The translations under genes and the position numbers were made by a program. From Burkholderiales bacterium (GTDB lineage: Bacteria; Pseudomonadota; Gammaproteobacteria; Burkholderiales; Burkholderiaceae_E), in the NCBI GenBank assembly GCA_020248665.1, contig JADCHE010000025.1, positions 1-62,774 of the forward strand: a stretch of 62,774 nucleotides of DNA, written 5' to 3'. The stretch's first letter is position 1; every line of letters begins with the position of its first letter. Positions 1-7,037 of the stretch are shown one piece after another. The notes below the pieces were generated by a model. It made no database searches, had not been told where the DNA came from, and saw nothing but the letters and a program-made list of their open reading frames with translations.

Positions 1-292
1 CGAGTCCGTACTCTCTGCTGTCGATGAACTCCCAGCGGAACTGTGGATCCAGCGTCAACGGTGCGCTGTCCAGCGCAAACCTTCCCCAGTTCTCAGTCGC
101 GTACTCGCCATTGGCCCAAAGGAGCAACCGTGGGCTCGACCCCTGGCTGCCGCTGTAGTCCGGTTGGTCGGAGGCGCCGAAGCCCAGCTCGAACTGCCAA
201 GGCCGTGCCGACTTCTCGACTCCGGCGGCCTGCGCGCTGCCGAGCGCGAGCAGCATGGTCCCGATCACGGCGTGGAACGTGGGCGTGTTCAA
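1..292 (-). CDS. MipA/OmpV-like outer membrane protein, partial (runs off left edge)
   Basis: Ninety-seven codons are visible and the frame stays open to base 1. The start is taken as TTG at 292 because a GGAGG lies 5 bases upstream, and the frame then gives a short signal peptide ending ALGSAQA. The next in-frame ATG is at 256, inside that signal. The mature part (ELGFGASDQPDYSGSQG, then alternating strands with aromatic residues) resembles the first beta-strands of MipA/OmpV family proteins, which are outer-membrane beta-barrels. The TTG overlaps the TGA of the upstream efflux remnant (TTGA), so it would have been translationally coupled. Family assignment is by pattern recognition on a fragment, so it is moderate only. 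Confidence 0.5.
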   Translation of the reverse strand, partial: MNTPTFHAVIGTMLLALGSAQAAGVEKSARPWQFELGFGASDQPDYSGSQGSSPRLLLWANGEYATENWGRFALDSAPLTLDPQFRWEFIDSREYGL

Positions 293-800
293 TGCGTCCT
301 CCCGGAGGTGACAAGACTCATCCCTTGGGCATCGCAGCCGCCGCCGAGCGCCTTGTTGAGCGCCACGAGTCGGGAGGAGGTCTTCGTGCGCACTTCGACC
401 CACTGCTGCTCGATCTGGGAGCGGCCGTGCACGACGTCGAGCATCGCGGTGAAGTCGGTCAGCCCGCGCCAGCGCTTCGATGTCGGTGGCGAGCGCCTCC
501 TGCAACGTTGCCTCGCGTTCGCGGCTGCGCACGAGTCGCAGCACGGCCCGTTCGACCTCGAGCACCGCCACGATGGCCGAGTGCTGGCGTGCAATCGCCG
601 CCTGTTCGGTGTGCACAGGCTGTGGTGGCGGCGCGGGCGACTTGCGCGCGTGGCCTGCGGCCCTGTCTCCAGGGAGGCGCGGGCCAGCATGGGTTCCGCA
701 ATCGCCGGACACACGGTGGCGGCGTTGACTTCGAAGGAAGTCCGCGACAGCGTGTGGGCGTAGCGGGTCTGCAGCGGACCATCGCTCGCGCCGAGTAAGG
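289..800 (-). pseudogene. Decayed RND-type outer membrane efflux factor (TolC/NodT family), C-terminal part
   Basis: The last ~60 codons (about 466-289) read GLTDFTAMLDV ... VALNKALGGG, the characteristic C-terminal helix of NodT/OprM outer-membrane efflux factors. Immediately upstream the homology continues in another frame (about 625-466: HTEQAAIARQHSAIVAVLEV, then a Glu/Arg-rich helix), so a frameshift or small deletion lies near 466. No N-terminal lipoprotein signal or beta-barrel strands can be found upstream. The long open frame reaching 1260 is therefore not a real 323-residue protein. The TGA at 289-291 overlaps the TTG of the MipA-like gene. Function would have been the outer-membrane channel of a tripartite drug or metal efflux pump. 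Confidence 0.6.
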
Positions 801-1247
801 TCTCGGAGGTCGATGGCGTGACGCCGACCGCGACCGACTGTAGAGCTACGAACTCGCCGCAGCCCGGGTCCTGGGTCACGGTGAACGCCGTGCGCGACAG
901 GCCCGGCAGGCGTGCTACGGGGAAGCGAGAGTGCTGCGTGTCCCGAGCTCGGATTGCCAGCCCTTGGGGTCGCGGATGCGATAGCCGCCGACGAGCTGCG
1001 GCCCCATGCGGCGGCTGCCCGGGTACGTGCGCCTTGCTCACGCGCGTGAGCACCGGTTCGGCGAACAACCCCGGATCGTGCAGCAGTTCCGCGGTCGGTT
1101 TCGCCGTCGGCCGGTTGGCGCTGGTGCTGATACCGTGCGGGCTGGTGTCGGCCGCGCGCGCGGCGGGCGACCGGGCCGTGCCAAGGCATGCACGCAACGC
1201 GGCGCGGCGCGTGGCGCACCGCGCGGTGTGGCTGCCGTGGGCGCCGT
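801..1247. other. Unassigned degraded stretch
   Basis: No convincing gene. The minus strand stays open but its composition is rich in Arg, Ala and Pro and resembles no family I know. Short plausible pieces (for example a segment reading GYRIRDPKGWQSELGTRST around 990-930) are in a different frame from the downstream part, which points to frameshifted remnant sequence. Confidence 0.4.
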
Positions 1248-1718
1248 TCATGGCGTGCACCCCGGCTTGAAGTCGCTGGCGGCGGTCCAGGTTTCAGTCT
1301 CGCCGAACACCTCGGTGCCGATGTAGGCGCGCAGATGCAGCTTGCCTTCGCGCTTGCGCAGCGCCGCCTTGTAGGTCTTGCCGCTCTCCGGGTCGTACAC
1401 GTTGCCGTCGCGCCAGACGCCGTTGTCCCAGCGCCCCAGTTCAAGCAAGGGCAGGCCGCACAGGGAGCGCTTGCGCAACGCCTGATCGGGATTCAGCTGG
1501 TCGGTGCCCGGCTCGCGCGTGAACACCAGGTATCCGCACAGGGTGGCCGCGTTCGGGCAGGGCTTGATCTCGATGACCGAACGGTCGGGCGTGCGCCAGT
1601 AGCCGGCGAAGCCCTCCAGATCGGAGGCGTGCACCGGCGCTGCCGCCAGCGCCGCCGCGGCGAGCGCGCCGCGTGAAGCCCGGCGGGTCCGGGCCAGGAT
1701 CGTGTGGTCGCCTCGCAC
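1248..1718 (-). CDS. DUF2147 family exported protein
   Basis: A 156-residue protein with a signal peptide of about 31 residues (twin arginine at 12-13, Ala-rich core, cleavage after PVHA) and a DUF2147-type mature domain: GYWRTPDRSVIEI, paired cysteines at PCPNAATLCGYL, then LLELGRWDNGVWRDGNVYD and a TWTAASDF end. DUF2147 proteins are small periplasmic proteins of unknown function. GTG at 1718 is chosen because GGAG lies 7 bases upstream and the signal peptide then has normal length. An in-frame ATG at 1811 overlaps the stop of the upstream oxidoreductase gene (TGATG) and would add 31 residues before the signal, so it is less likely, though coupling keeps it possible. Last gene of a three-gene minus-strand unit. 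Confidence 0.75.
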   Translation of the reverse strand: MRGDHTILARTRRASRGALAAAALAAAPVHASDLEGFAGYWRTPDRSVIEIKPCPNAATLCGYLVFTREPGTDQLNPDQALRKRSLCGLPLLELGRWDNGVWRDGNVYDPESGKTYKAALRKREGKLHLRAYIGTEVFGETETWTAASDFKPGCTP

Positions 1719-1810
1719 GGAACAGCTCCAGGTCGTGAGTAGCGCGTCGGCCCCGATGCCCGCGCGGGGCGGCGGCCAGGCGGCGCTGCGATGGGTCGAG
1801 GTGTTGACCA

Positions 1811-3019
1811 TCAGGCCACCGCCGTCTGGAGGACGACGACCGGTGCCGCGTGGTTCTTGCGATGAACGAAAGGGGCCAGCCGCTGGAAGAACTGGTGCGG
1901 CTCGATCACCTGCTCCGGCGAGAACGCGCCATGGCGGCCGATCAGGCCCTGCGAAACCATCTGCACGGCCAGCGCGGTGGGAATGCAGGTGTTGGCGCCC
2001 ATGCCGCCGGGAATCTCGCCATTGAGCCAGGCACTGCACACTCGCCGCCGGTTGCCGTCGCGCAGCTCCGCCAGCGCCGAGATCTCGGACGGGATGTAGC
2101 CGGTCGGAAACACCGCTTCCAGGGCGGCGCTCGTGACCAGCGCCGTTGACTCGCGCCAGGTCAGGTCGCCCGACTCGATGTTGCGCGTGAGCTTGCGGAA
2201 CTGCGCTGCCGCCTCGGCCACACTGTGCAGGCCCGAGTCCACCCGCCGCTGGAGCACCTTCAGCAACTGGATCAGCGGACGCGAGAAGACCATCACGTTC
2301 ACGCTGTCGCGTATGAAGGGGAAGGCCCGCGGCAGCGTCAAAGGCTCCGGATGCCCGACGGTGTGGGCGCGCAGGTGCCCGATGCCCGGCACCTGGAGCC
2401 GTACTTCGCTCAGGGGTCGCGCCGGAACGGTACGGCCGTCGGCATGCACCGGGATCTCGCCGGTCAACTGCTCGAACCAGTGATCGACCGCGGCCCCCAT
2501 GTCCACGTCGGCATCCGCGTTCTCCTTTGCGCTCGAGGTGCTGCCCCAGGTGGTCACCACGCGCTCGGCGTGACCGACGGTCTGGATCGCCTTGGCCGCC
2601 AGCAGGTTGGAGATGCCAGGGCTCGCGCCCATGCCGACCAGGGCGGTGATCCCGGCGGCGGCCGCCCGCTCGTGCAGGGCCAGCATTGCCAGCGTGGGCT
2701 CGGGGTCATCGCAGATGTCCACATAATGGCAGCGGGCCTCGATCGCGCACTCCAGCACCGTGGTGCCGAACAGGTAGTACGGGCCGATCGTGGACACCAC
2801 GATGTCGTAGGCCTGCAGCAGCGCCGTGAGCCCGCCGCGGTCGGTCGCGTCGATTTGCACCGCGTCGATGCGCGGGTGGTCGAGCGAGCGCGCGTAGCAG
2901 GTGGCTGCCGCGTGATCGCGGTCGGCAATCGTCAGCGTGGTCCAGCCGTCCAGCTTCAACGTGGTTTCGACAAAGTGCTGCCCCATCAGGCCACAGCCGC
3001 CGAGCGCCAGGATCTTCAT
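1811..3019 (-). CDS. Saccharopine dehydrogenase-like NAD(P)-binding oxidoreductase
   Basis: A 402-residue protein. The N-terminus MKILALGGCGLMG is a Rossmann dinucleotide-binding motif, followed by TIADRD, an acidic residue after the second strand, and VVSTIGPYYLFG. This layout is that of saccharopine dehydrogenase NADP-binding domain proteins. The C-terminal two-thirds is the typical catalytic/substrate domain and gives no specific substrate. The ATG at 3019 has a GGAG 7 bases upstream and overlaps the stop of the upstream hydrolase (ATGA at 3016-3019), so the two are cotranslated. In this family the reaction may be amino-acid or lipid related; I cannot assign it. An acyl-modifying or ester-cleaving partnership with the preceding hydrolase is inference. 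Confidence 0.8.
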   Translation of the reverse strand: MKILALGGCGLMGQHFVETTLKLDGWTTLTIADRDHAAATCYARSLDHPRIDAVQIDATDRGGLTALLQAYDIVVSTIGPYYLFGTTVLECAIEARCHYVDICDDPEPTLAMLALHERAAAAGITALVGMGASPGISNLLAAKAIQTVGHAERVVTTWGSTSSAKENADADVDMGAAVDHWFEQLTGEIPVHADGRTVPARPLSEVRLQVPGIGHLRAHTVGHPEPLTLPRAFPFIRDSVNVMVFSRPLIQLLKVLQRRVDSGLHSVAEAAAQFRKLTRNIESGDLTWRESTALVTSAALEAVFPTGYIPSEISALAELRDGNRRRVCSAWLNGEIPGGMGANTCIPTALAVQMVSQGLIGRHGAFSPEQVIEPHQFFQRLAPFVHRKNHAAPVVVLQTAVA

Positions 3020-4014
3020 GCGGGTTCTCCAGTGACCGCCGTCGGTGGCGTGGTGACGGGTAGGTCGGATGCGTGGGGGGACGGCACAGGCCGCGCCACC
3101 GCGCGGGCGTGCTCGACATGCTCGACATGCTCGACGTGTTCGACGATCAGCGCGGCGATGCGCGGCACCAGCGGCTCGGGCAGGTCGTGGCCCATGCCCG
3201 CGATGACCTCGAGCCGGGCACCCGGCGTGTGCGCGTGGACGTCCCGCCCCGCCGCCAATGGCACGAGCGGATCCGCGTCGCCGTGGATGACCAGCGTGGG
3301 CGCGGTGATGAGGCGCAGGAGCGGCACGCGCGAGCCCGACGCAAGCACGGCGGCGAACTGCCGCTCGGTGCCGCCTGCATCGGGCGCGCCGCGTTCGAGG
3401 TCCTGCCTGACGCGGTCGACCAGCACCGCGCGCGGGGTTGGATAGCGCGGGCTGCCGATCAGCTCCCAGGTGCGCACGCCATGAGCCAGCGCCTGCTCGA
3501 ACGTCGGTCGCCGCGGTGGCGTCAGGATGTGCCGCATCACCTCGGGCCGCGCGCGTGGCAACCGGTGGTCGCCCGAGGACGACATGATCGAGGTGAGCGA
3601 GGCCACCCGTGCCGGCTGTCGAGCCGCGACGATCTGGCACAGCATGCCCCCCATCGAGAGGCCCACCAGATGCACGGGCCCCGCGCCCAGGTGCTCGATC
3701 AGGCCGCCCAGGTCGTCGGCCATGTCGTCCAGCAGGTAGGGGGCGCGGCTGGTCAGCCCCAGCCGATGGCGCAGGTAGATCCACGCCATGGGCGGGCGGC
3801 CGGTCAGCCGGCTGGACTGTCCCACGTCGCGGTTGTCGATGCACACCACGCGCATGCCAGCCTGTACCAGCGCGCGCACCAGCGAGGGCGGCCATGCGGT
3901 CAACTGCTGGCCCAGGCCGTGGACCAGCACCAGGCAGCCGCGCACGCCGTCGCCGTGCGACGTGTAGGCGATGCTCAGCTCACCGAGCTGACAAGAACGC
4001 ACATCCGGGGTCAT
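3016..4014 (-). CDS. Alpha/beta hydrolase
   Basis: A 332-residue alpha/beta hydrolase. Visible features are the oxyanion-hole VHGLG (31-35), the nucleophile elbow GLSMGG (Ser120), an acid in HGDADPLVP (Asp246/248) and His276 in GMGHDLPEP. It is probably cytoplasmic; no signal peptide is seen. ATG at 4014 is preferred, with a GAGG 8-9 bases upstream; an in-frame ATG at 4068 would add 18 Pro/Ala-rich residues. The C-terminus carries four copies of Val-Glu-His produced by a 9-bp DNA repeat. Same family as lactonases, esterases and C-C hydrolases; substrate unknown. It heads the unit hydrolase - oxidoreductase - DUF2147 with ATGA overlap to the second gene. Confidence 0.85.
   Translation of the reverse strand: MTPDVRSCQLGELSIAYTSHGDGVRGCLVLVHGLGQQLTAWPPSLVRALVQAGMRVVCIDNRDVGQSSRLTGRPPMAWIYLRHRLGLTSRAPYLLDDMADDLGGLIEHLGAGPVHLVGLSMGGMLCQIVAARQPARVASLTSIMSSSGDHRLPRARPEVMRHILTPPRRPTFEQALAHGVRTWELIGSPRYPTPRAVLVDRVRQDLERGAPDAGGTERQFAAVLASGSRVPLLRLITAPTLVIHGDADPLVPLAAGRDVHAHTPGARLEVIAGMGHDLPEPLVPRIAALIVEHVEHVEHVEHARAVARPVPSPHASDLPVTTPPTAVTGEPA
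3110..3145. repeat. Four tandem 9-bp units inside the hydrolase gene
   Basis: TGCTCGACA occurs twice, then TGCTCGACG and TGTTCGACG, in direct succession. On the coding strand each unit encodes Val-Glu-His, giving a VEHVEHVEHVEH run near the C-terminus. In-frame slippage here would change the tail length without disrupting the fold. Confidence 0.85.
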
Positions 4015-4117
4015 GAAGCCTGCCTCGGCACGGGAGGCTGCGGACGGAAGGGGTGGTGGCTGCGGCATGCGAATGGCGAACGCGAGCGGCGATCAGGATG
4101 GGCGGGCATGGCGCGGC
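4015..4117. other. Leader of the hydrolase operon
   Basis: Non-coding, or an N-terminal extension of the hydrolase if ATG 4068 is used. It lies between the first codon and the repeat block that precedes the promoter at 4253-4282. Confidence 0.4.
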
Positions 4118-4233
4118 ACCACGACGGGATGCCACGACGGGCAGAAACAACCGGCGAGCACGGCGGATCAGCGCTACGGGTGAGCACGATGGGTGGGTAC
4201 GACGGATGAACGTGACGGGTGAACGCAATGCGA
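4118..4233. repeat. Degenerate short repeats based on ACGACGGGTGAAC
   Basis: About six imperfect copies of a 10-14 base unit (ACGACGGGATG, ACGACGGGCAG, ACGATGGGTG, ACGACGGATGAAC, GACGGGTGAAC) lie in the untranslated leader between the promoter and the hydrolase start. Spacing is irregular. Function is not evident. Confidence 0.55.
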
Positions 4234-4240
4234 AAACTGC

Positions 4241-4282
4241 ATGATGCCATACATCATAACCGTTGTTATGTTGTGTTTGCAA
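4241..4282 (-). promoter_or_regulatory. Sigma70-type promoter with palindromic operator for the hydrolase operon
   Basis: Read on the minus strand, TTGCAA (4282-4277) and TATGAT (4258-4253) are 18 bases apart and match -35 and -10 boxes. A perfect palindrome CATAAC-CGTT-GTTATG (4255-4270) fills the spacer and touches the -10, and a second inverted repeat ATGATG-CCATA-CATCAT (4241-4257) lies over the -10 and start point. This is the layout of a repressor-controlled promoter. No regulator gene is adjacent, so the regulator is unknown. Confidence 0.6.
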
Positions 4283-4539
4283 GCGATTGATGGCGGCGGC
4301 CCGACCCGCGATGGGGGTGCCTGTCGGGCGTTGTGGCTGCAGGGTTCGAGAACGCGCGTGCCGGACCGATCGTCCGGTCGCGGCGTCGCCCCCGCGTGGT
4401 CGCGGGTCGTCTGCACGCGGCCGGCATGCCTGGGCGGAACCGCGCCGGCGACCCGCGGTCGGCGTGCCCGTCGCTACAATGCCGGGCTTCTGTTGCTCGT
4501 CTTTCGCTGCCGCGGGCTGCCCGCGCCGCCAACTCCCAC

Positions 4540-4728
4540 ACGACGCCAACCTCGCGCGCCGCGCCCCTTGTCGGGGTCGTGATGGGCTCGAACTCCGACT
4601 GGGGCGTGATGCAGCACCCTTGCAACGTGCTGCAGGAGTTCAGCGTGCCGTTCGAGGCCAAGGTCGTCTCGGCGCACCGCATGCCCGACGAGATGTTTGC
4701 CTACCCCGAGGAAGCGCGAACGCGCGGG
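4540..4728 (+). pseudogene. purE: Truncated purE (5-carboxyaminoimidazole ribonucleotide mutase), N-terminal third
   Basis: Plus-strand codons from about 4552 read SRAAPLVGVVMGSNSDW, then VVSAHRMPDEMFAY, the signature N-terminus of PurE (phosphate- and CAIR-binding loops). PurE acts in de novo purine synthesis. Homology stops at about EEARTRG (4728) and is followed within ~40 bases by IS91 transposase sequence, so about two-thirds of the protein is missing. No ATG is in the expected place; ACG triplets at 4540 and 4543 sit where the start should be. An upstream TACAAT at 4475-4480 could be the old -10 box. A functional purE must lie elsewhere, or purine synthesis uses another route. Confidence 0.75.
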
Positions 4729-4766
4729 CACGCGGCACTTGCCCGACGCTGCCGGGCTCGTCGCTG

Positions 4767-5334
4767 ACGAAGGCCACGGTGGCGCTGTCACGCTGATCCA
4801 GCGCTTCGGGTCCGCCGCCAACCTGAACATCCACCTGCACTGCCTGGTCCTGGACGGCGTGTACCGCTGCGGCGCCGATGGCGTGCCCGGTCTTCATCGA
4901 GGCGGGTGCGCTGAACGACGACGAGCTCGATGCACTGCCGCACACCATCATTGCCTGGCTCATGAAGATGCTCACGCGCCGGGGCGTGCTGGTCGAGGAC
5001 ATGGGCCAGAACTACCCGGCCGAGCCGGATGCCGACGGCGAGAAGTCGCGCACGCTGCGGCCGCTGCAGGCTGCGGCCATCACTTACCGCATCGCCTTCG
5101 GCCCGCGGGCCGGGCAGAAGGTGCTGACGCTGCGAAGCGCGATGCCGCGGGAGGGCCGGGCCCGCCAGCCGCTGTGCGCCGACATCGACGGCTTCAGCCT
5201 GCATGCCGCGGTGCGGCTGGAAGCGCACGACCGCAAGCGGTTGGGGCAGTTGTGCCGCTACATCACCCGCCCCGCGCTGTCGGACGAACGGATGCAGCTC
5301 AACCCCGACGGGCAGGCTGCACCTGATCAGGTTC
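4767..5334 (+). mobile_element. IS91-family transposase remnant 1 (Y2 transposase, internal part)
   Basis: A first frame reads GAVTLIQRFGSAANLNIHLH, the conserved block of IS91-type transposases containing the HxH metal-binding motif. After about 4867 the homology continues in another frame (IIAWLMKMLTRRGV, then SRTLRPLQ, then LCADIDGFSLHAAVRLEAHD and CRYITRPALSDER). The two-frame structure shows a frameshift, the N-terminus is missing, and homology ends near 5334, before the catalytic tyrosine region and C-terminal zinc-binding part. It joins the truncated purE on its left. A second copy lies at about 12090-12770 on the opposite strand. Confidence 0.8.
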
Positions 5335-5608
5335 CAGTGAGCGACGGGTCATGCGCCAGGACGAGGCTCGCTCGGTCGAGCGGTTCGCCAAGGTACCGCA
5401 GGATCTCTCGGGGGCATCGCCTTCGGTGACGGCAACGACATGAAGTCAAGCCGTCAAGCAGCGCGGCCGCAAGCCCGAAGTCGAATCGAAAAAAGGCATG
5501 AGGCGGTTCGTCCTGAAAGTCCGAGCCTTTCCCCCTTCCTATGGCTCGTTCCTGATCAACGAAAAGCCCAGCATGCGCGGGGCTATCGAGGACACGATCC
5601 AACAGGGC
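5335..5608. other. Unassigned remnant between IS91 fragment and PEP-CTERM gene
   Basis: No intact gene. Short open stretches exist in several frames without recognisable domains. Its AT content is visibly higher than its neighbours, suggesting foreign or decayed DNA. Confidence 0.35.
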
Positions 5609-6340
5609 CTAACGTCGGCGACGGCGAACCAAGGCAAGCGATCCCAAACCGAGTCCTAGCAAGGCGACACTGGAAGGAGCCGGCACCGCCCCGCCTTGCT
5701 GCACGACTCTTGCCGACACATCAAACGAACCAGAATTGTTGTACCAGCCAACCCCATCGCCAGTTCCAAGAAAGAGCCGCGTTGCGGCAGCCGGGACCAG
5801 AAATGACTGGGCTGTGCCGGAAAAGTCGTTGAGGTTAGAGTCCGACGTCAGACCATCACCGATGAAGAAGATCTGGCCGATGCCTGGTGCGAACGTGGTG
5901 AAATTCAGGCCGGCAGAGTAGTCCAATGGTGTCGGGGTCGCCGAGCCCGTCGGAGCGCCCGCAGTCAGGAAGACACCGTAGAGCGCATTGTATCGAACCG
6001 AAGTCGGCGCCGAAATCCCGTCCCCGTAGTTGAACAAACTACCCGACTCATCGCCGTCCGGGTTGTTGCCAGGGAGGACTCCCGGAACGTACGACACTCG
6101 ACCGCTGACAGAAAACGCGAGGCTGTCACCAGGGGCGAACGACACCCCGGTCACCTCCGTTGGCGACTGAGCCGGAGCCGAATCACCCGAGCAGCAAGAG
6201 TAACCCGCCGAACGTCCGGCAAGATTGGGATTGGCACTGCCGGGCACCGTTATTGCCTGGGCGATCGCACCACTGAACAAGCCCACCGCGCAAAGTGCAC
6301 CGCGCATCAAGCGGATCGGGGTTCGGTTGAAACTGCTCAT
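5609..6340 (-). CDS. PEP-CTERM sorting-domain protein
   Basis: A 243-residue exported protein. ATG 6340 has GAGGA about 9 bases upstream. Residues 1-29 form a signal peptide ending GAIAQA. The mature part is Gly/Ser/Asn-rich with few charges, as expected of a surface or matrix protein. The last 25 residues are VPAPSSVALLGLGLG, a hydrophobic span, then five arginines. This is the PEP-CTERM tripartite signal (the motif is here VPAPSS rather than VPEPS) recognised by exosortase/EpsH, which cleaves and anchors or exports the protein with exopolysaccharide. No exosortase gene is in the window, so it must be elsewhere. Base composition is lower in GC than the later core genes. Confidence 0.85.
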   Translation of the reverse strand: MSSFNRTPIRLMRGALCAVGLFSGAIAQAITVPGSANPNLAGRSAGYSCCSGDSAPAQSPTEVTGVSFAPGDSLAFSVSGRVSYVPGVLPGNNPDGDESGSLFNYGDGISAPTSVRYNALYGVFLTAGAPTGSATPTPLDYSAGLNFTTFAPGIGQIFFIGDGLTSDSNLNDFSGTAQSFLVPAAATRLFLGTGDGVGWYNNSGSFDVSARVVQQGGAVPAPSSVALLGLGLGSLALVRRRRR

Positions 6341-6556
6341 GTGAATTTGTCCTCGAATCGGTGTATCGAAGCAGACGCATGGTTCGTGCCAGCAGCATCT
6401 GGATGCTCGAAGCTCCACATGGAATCATGCACTTGGAGCGTATAGCCACGACGTAACCTGGTTTGTCGCGTCCGGCTTCGACAAACGACGTAAAGAATCT
6501 CGACAGCGCGAAAAGAACGGTCGCGGTAGGGACGGGAATGGCGCCCCGCCCCCCCG

Positions 6557-6597
6557 TACAGATCCGTACGAGCGGAACTACCGCATACGGCTCCTGC
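6557..6597 (-). ncRNA. Group II intron domain V remnant
   Basis: On the minus strand from 6593 to 6561 the sequence GAGCCGTATGCGG is followed by a TAGTT loop, then CCGC, a TCG bulge and TACGGATC. This reproduces the domain V hairpin of bacterial group II introns, with the AGC catalytic triad at the 5' side, the 4-bp upper stem, the bulge and the lower stem. One lower-stem pair is disrupted (G opposite A where G-U is usual). It lies directly downstream of the reverse-transcriptase C-terminus at 6604, exactly where domain V is expected. Confidence 0.75.
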
Positions 6598-6603
6598 CTC
6601 GAG

Positions 6604-6903
6604 TCATGACGCGAAACGCTGGTTCGGGTACGGGTGAAGCACCCGCACCAGCGGGAGGTACCGAGCGACGATGCGACGGAACGTGGTCCATGACATCCGA
6701 CGATGCTGACCACGCCGCCGCAGGGCATGCAGCCAAGCCCGACCCACCTCCTTTCGAAAGGTGCTCAGGCGATCGCTGTTGCCCGGGACGGCGTGGTAAG
6801 CGAAGTAGCCTTGAACCACACGCCGCAGCCATTGGCCGGTCGCGCGGACCGGTTCGTGCATGCGGCGGTTCAGCTGCTGTCGCAGGGCTTTGAGGTGTGG
6901 AAC
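6604..6903 (-). pseudogene. ltrA: Group II intron reverse transcriptase/maturase, C-terminal fragment
   Basis: About 100 codons match the C-terminal thumb/maturase end of intron-encoded proteins: LKALRQQLNRRMHEPV, then WLRRVVQGYFAYHAVPGN, ALRRRGQHRR, and LHPYPNQRF just before the stop at 6604. The palm domain with YADD is absent, and no start codon is associated with the fragment. With the domain V hairpin immediately downstream this is the 3' end of a group II intron whose 5' two-thirds has been deleted. It cannot mobilise itself. Confidence 0.8.
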
Positions 6904-7037
6904 GCCTACAGCCCCCGCAGCGCATCCAGGAAATCGAGCGCACCCTGCCGCGCGTACTCCCGCTGTACGAGGCGGCGCGCCGCTGAGAGGGCGAGCGCGC
7001 CGCCCGCTCGGCGGCTCGGCGGCTTCTTCACAGGCTC

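Noticed and set aside
2225-3445. Plus-strand 406-codon frame
   Set aside because: Antisense to the oxidoreductase and hydrolase genes; no motifs.
5390-5440. GIAFGDGNDM resembling a HAD phosphatase motif
   Set aside because: Only ten residues, then stop codons and no other HAD motif.
6870-6986. Plus-strand tail reading PPQRIQEIERTLPRVLPLYE before a stop at 6984
   Set aside because: Could be the end of a lost gene, but overlaps antisense to the intron RT and has no identifiable family.
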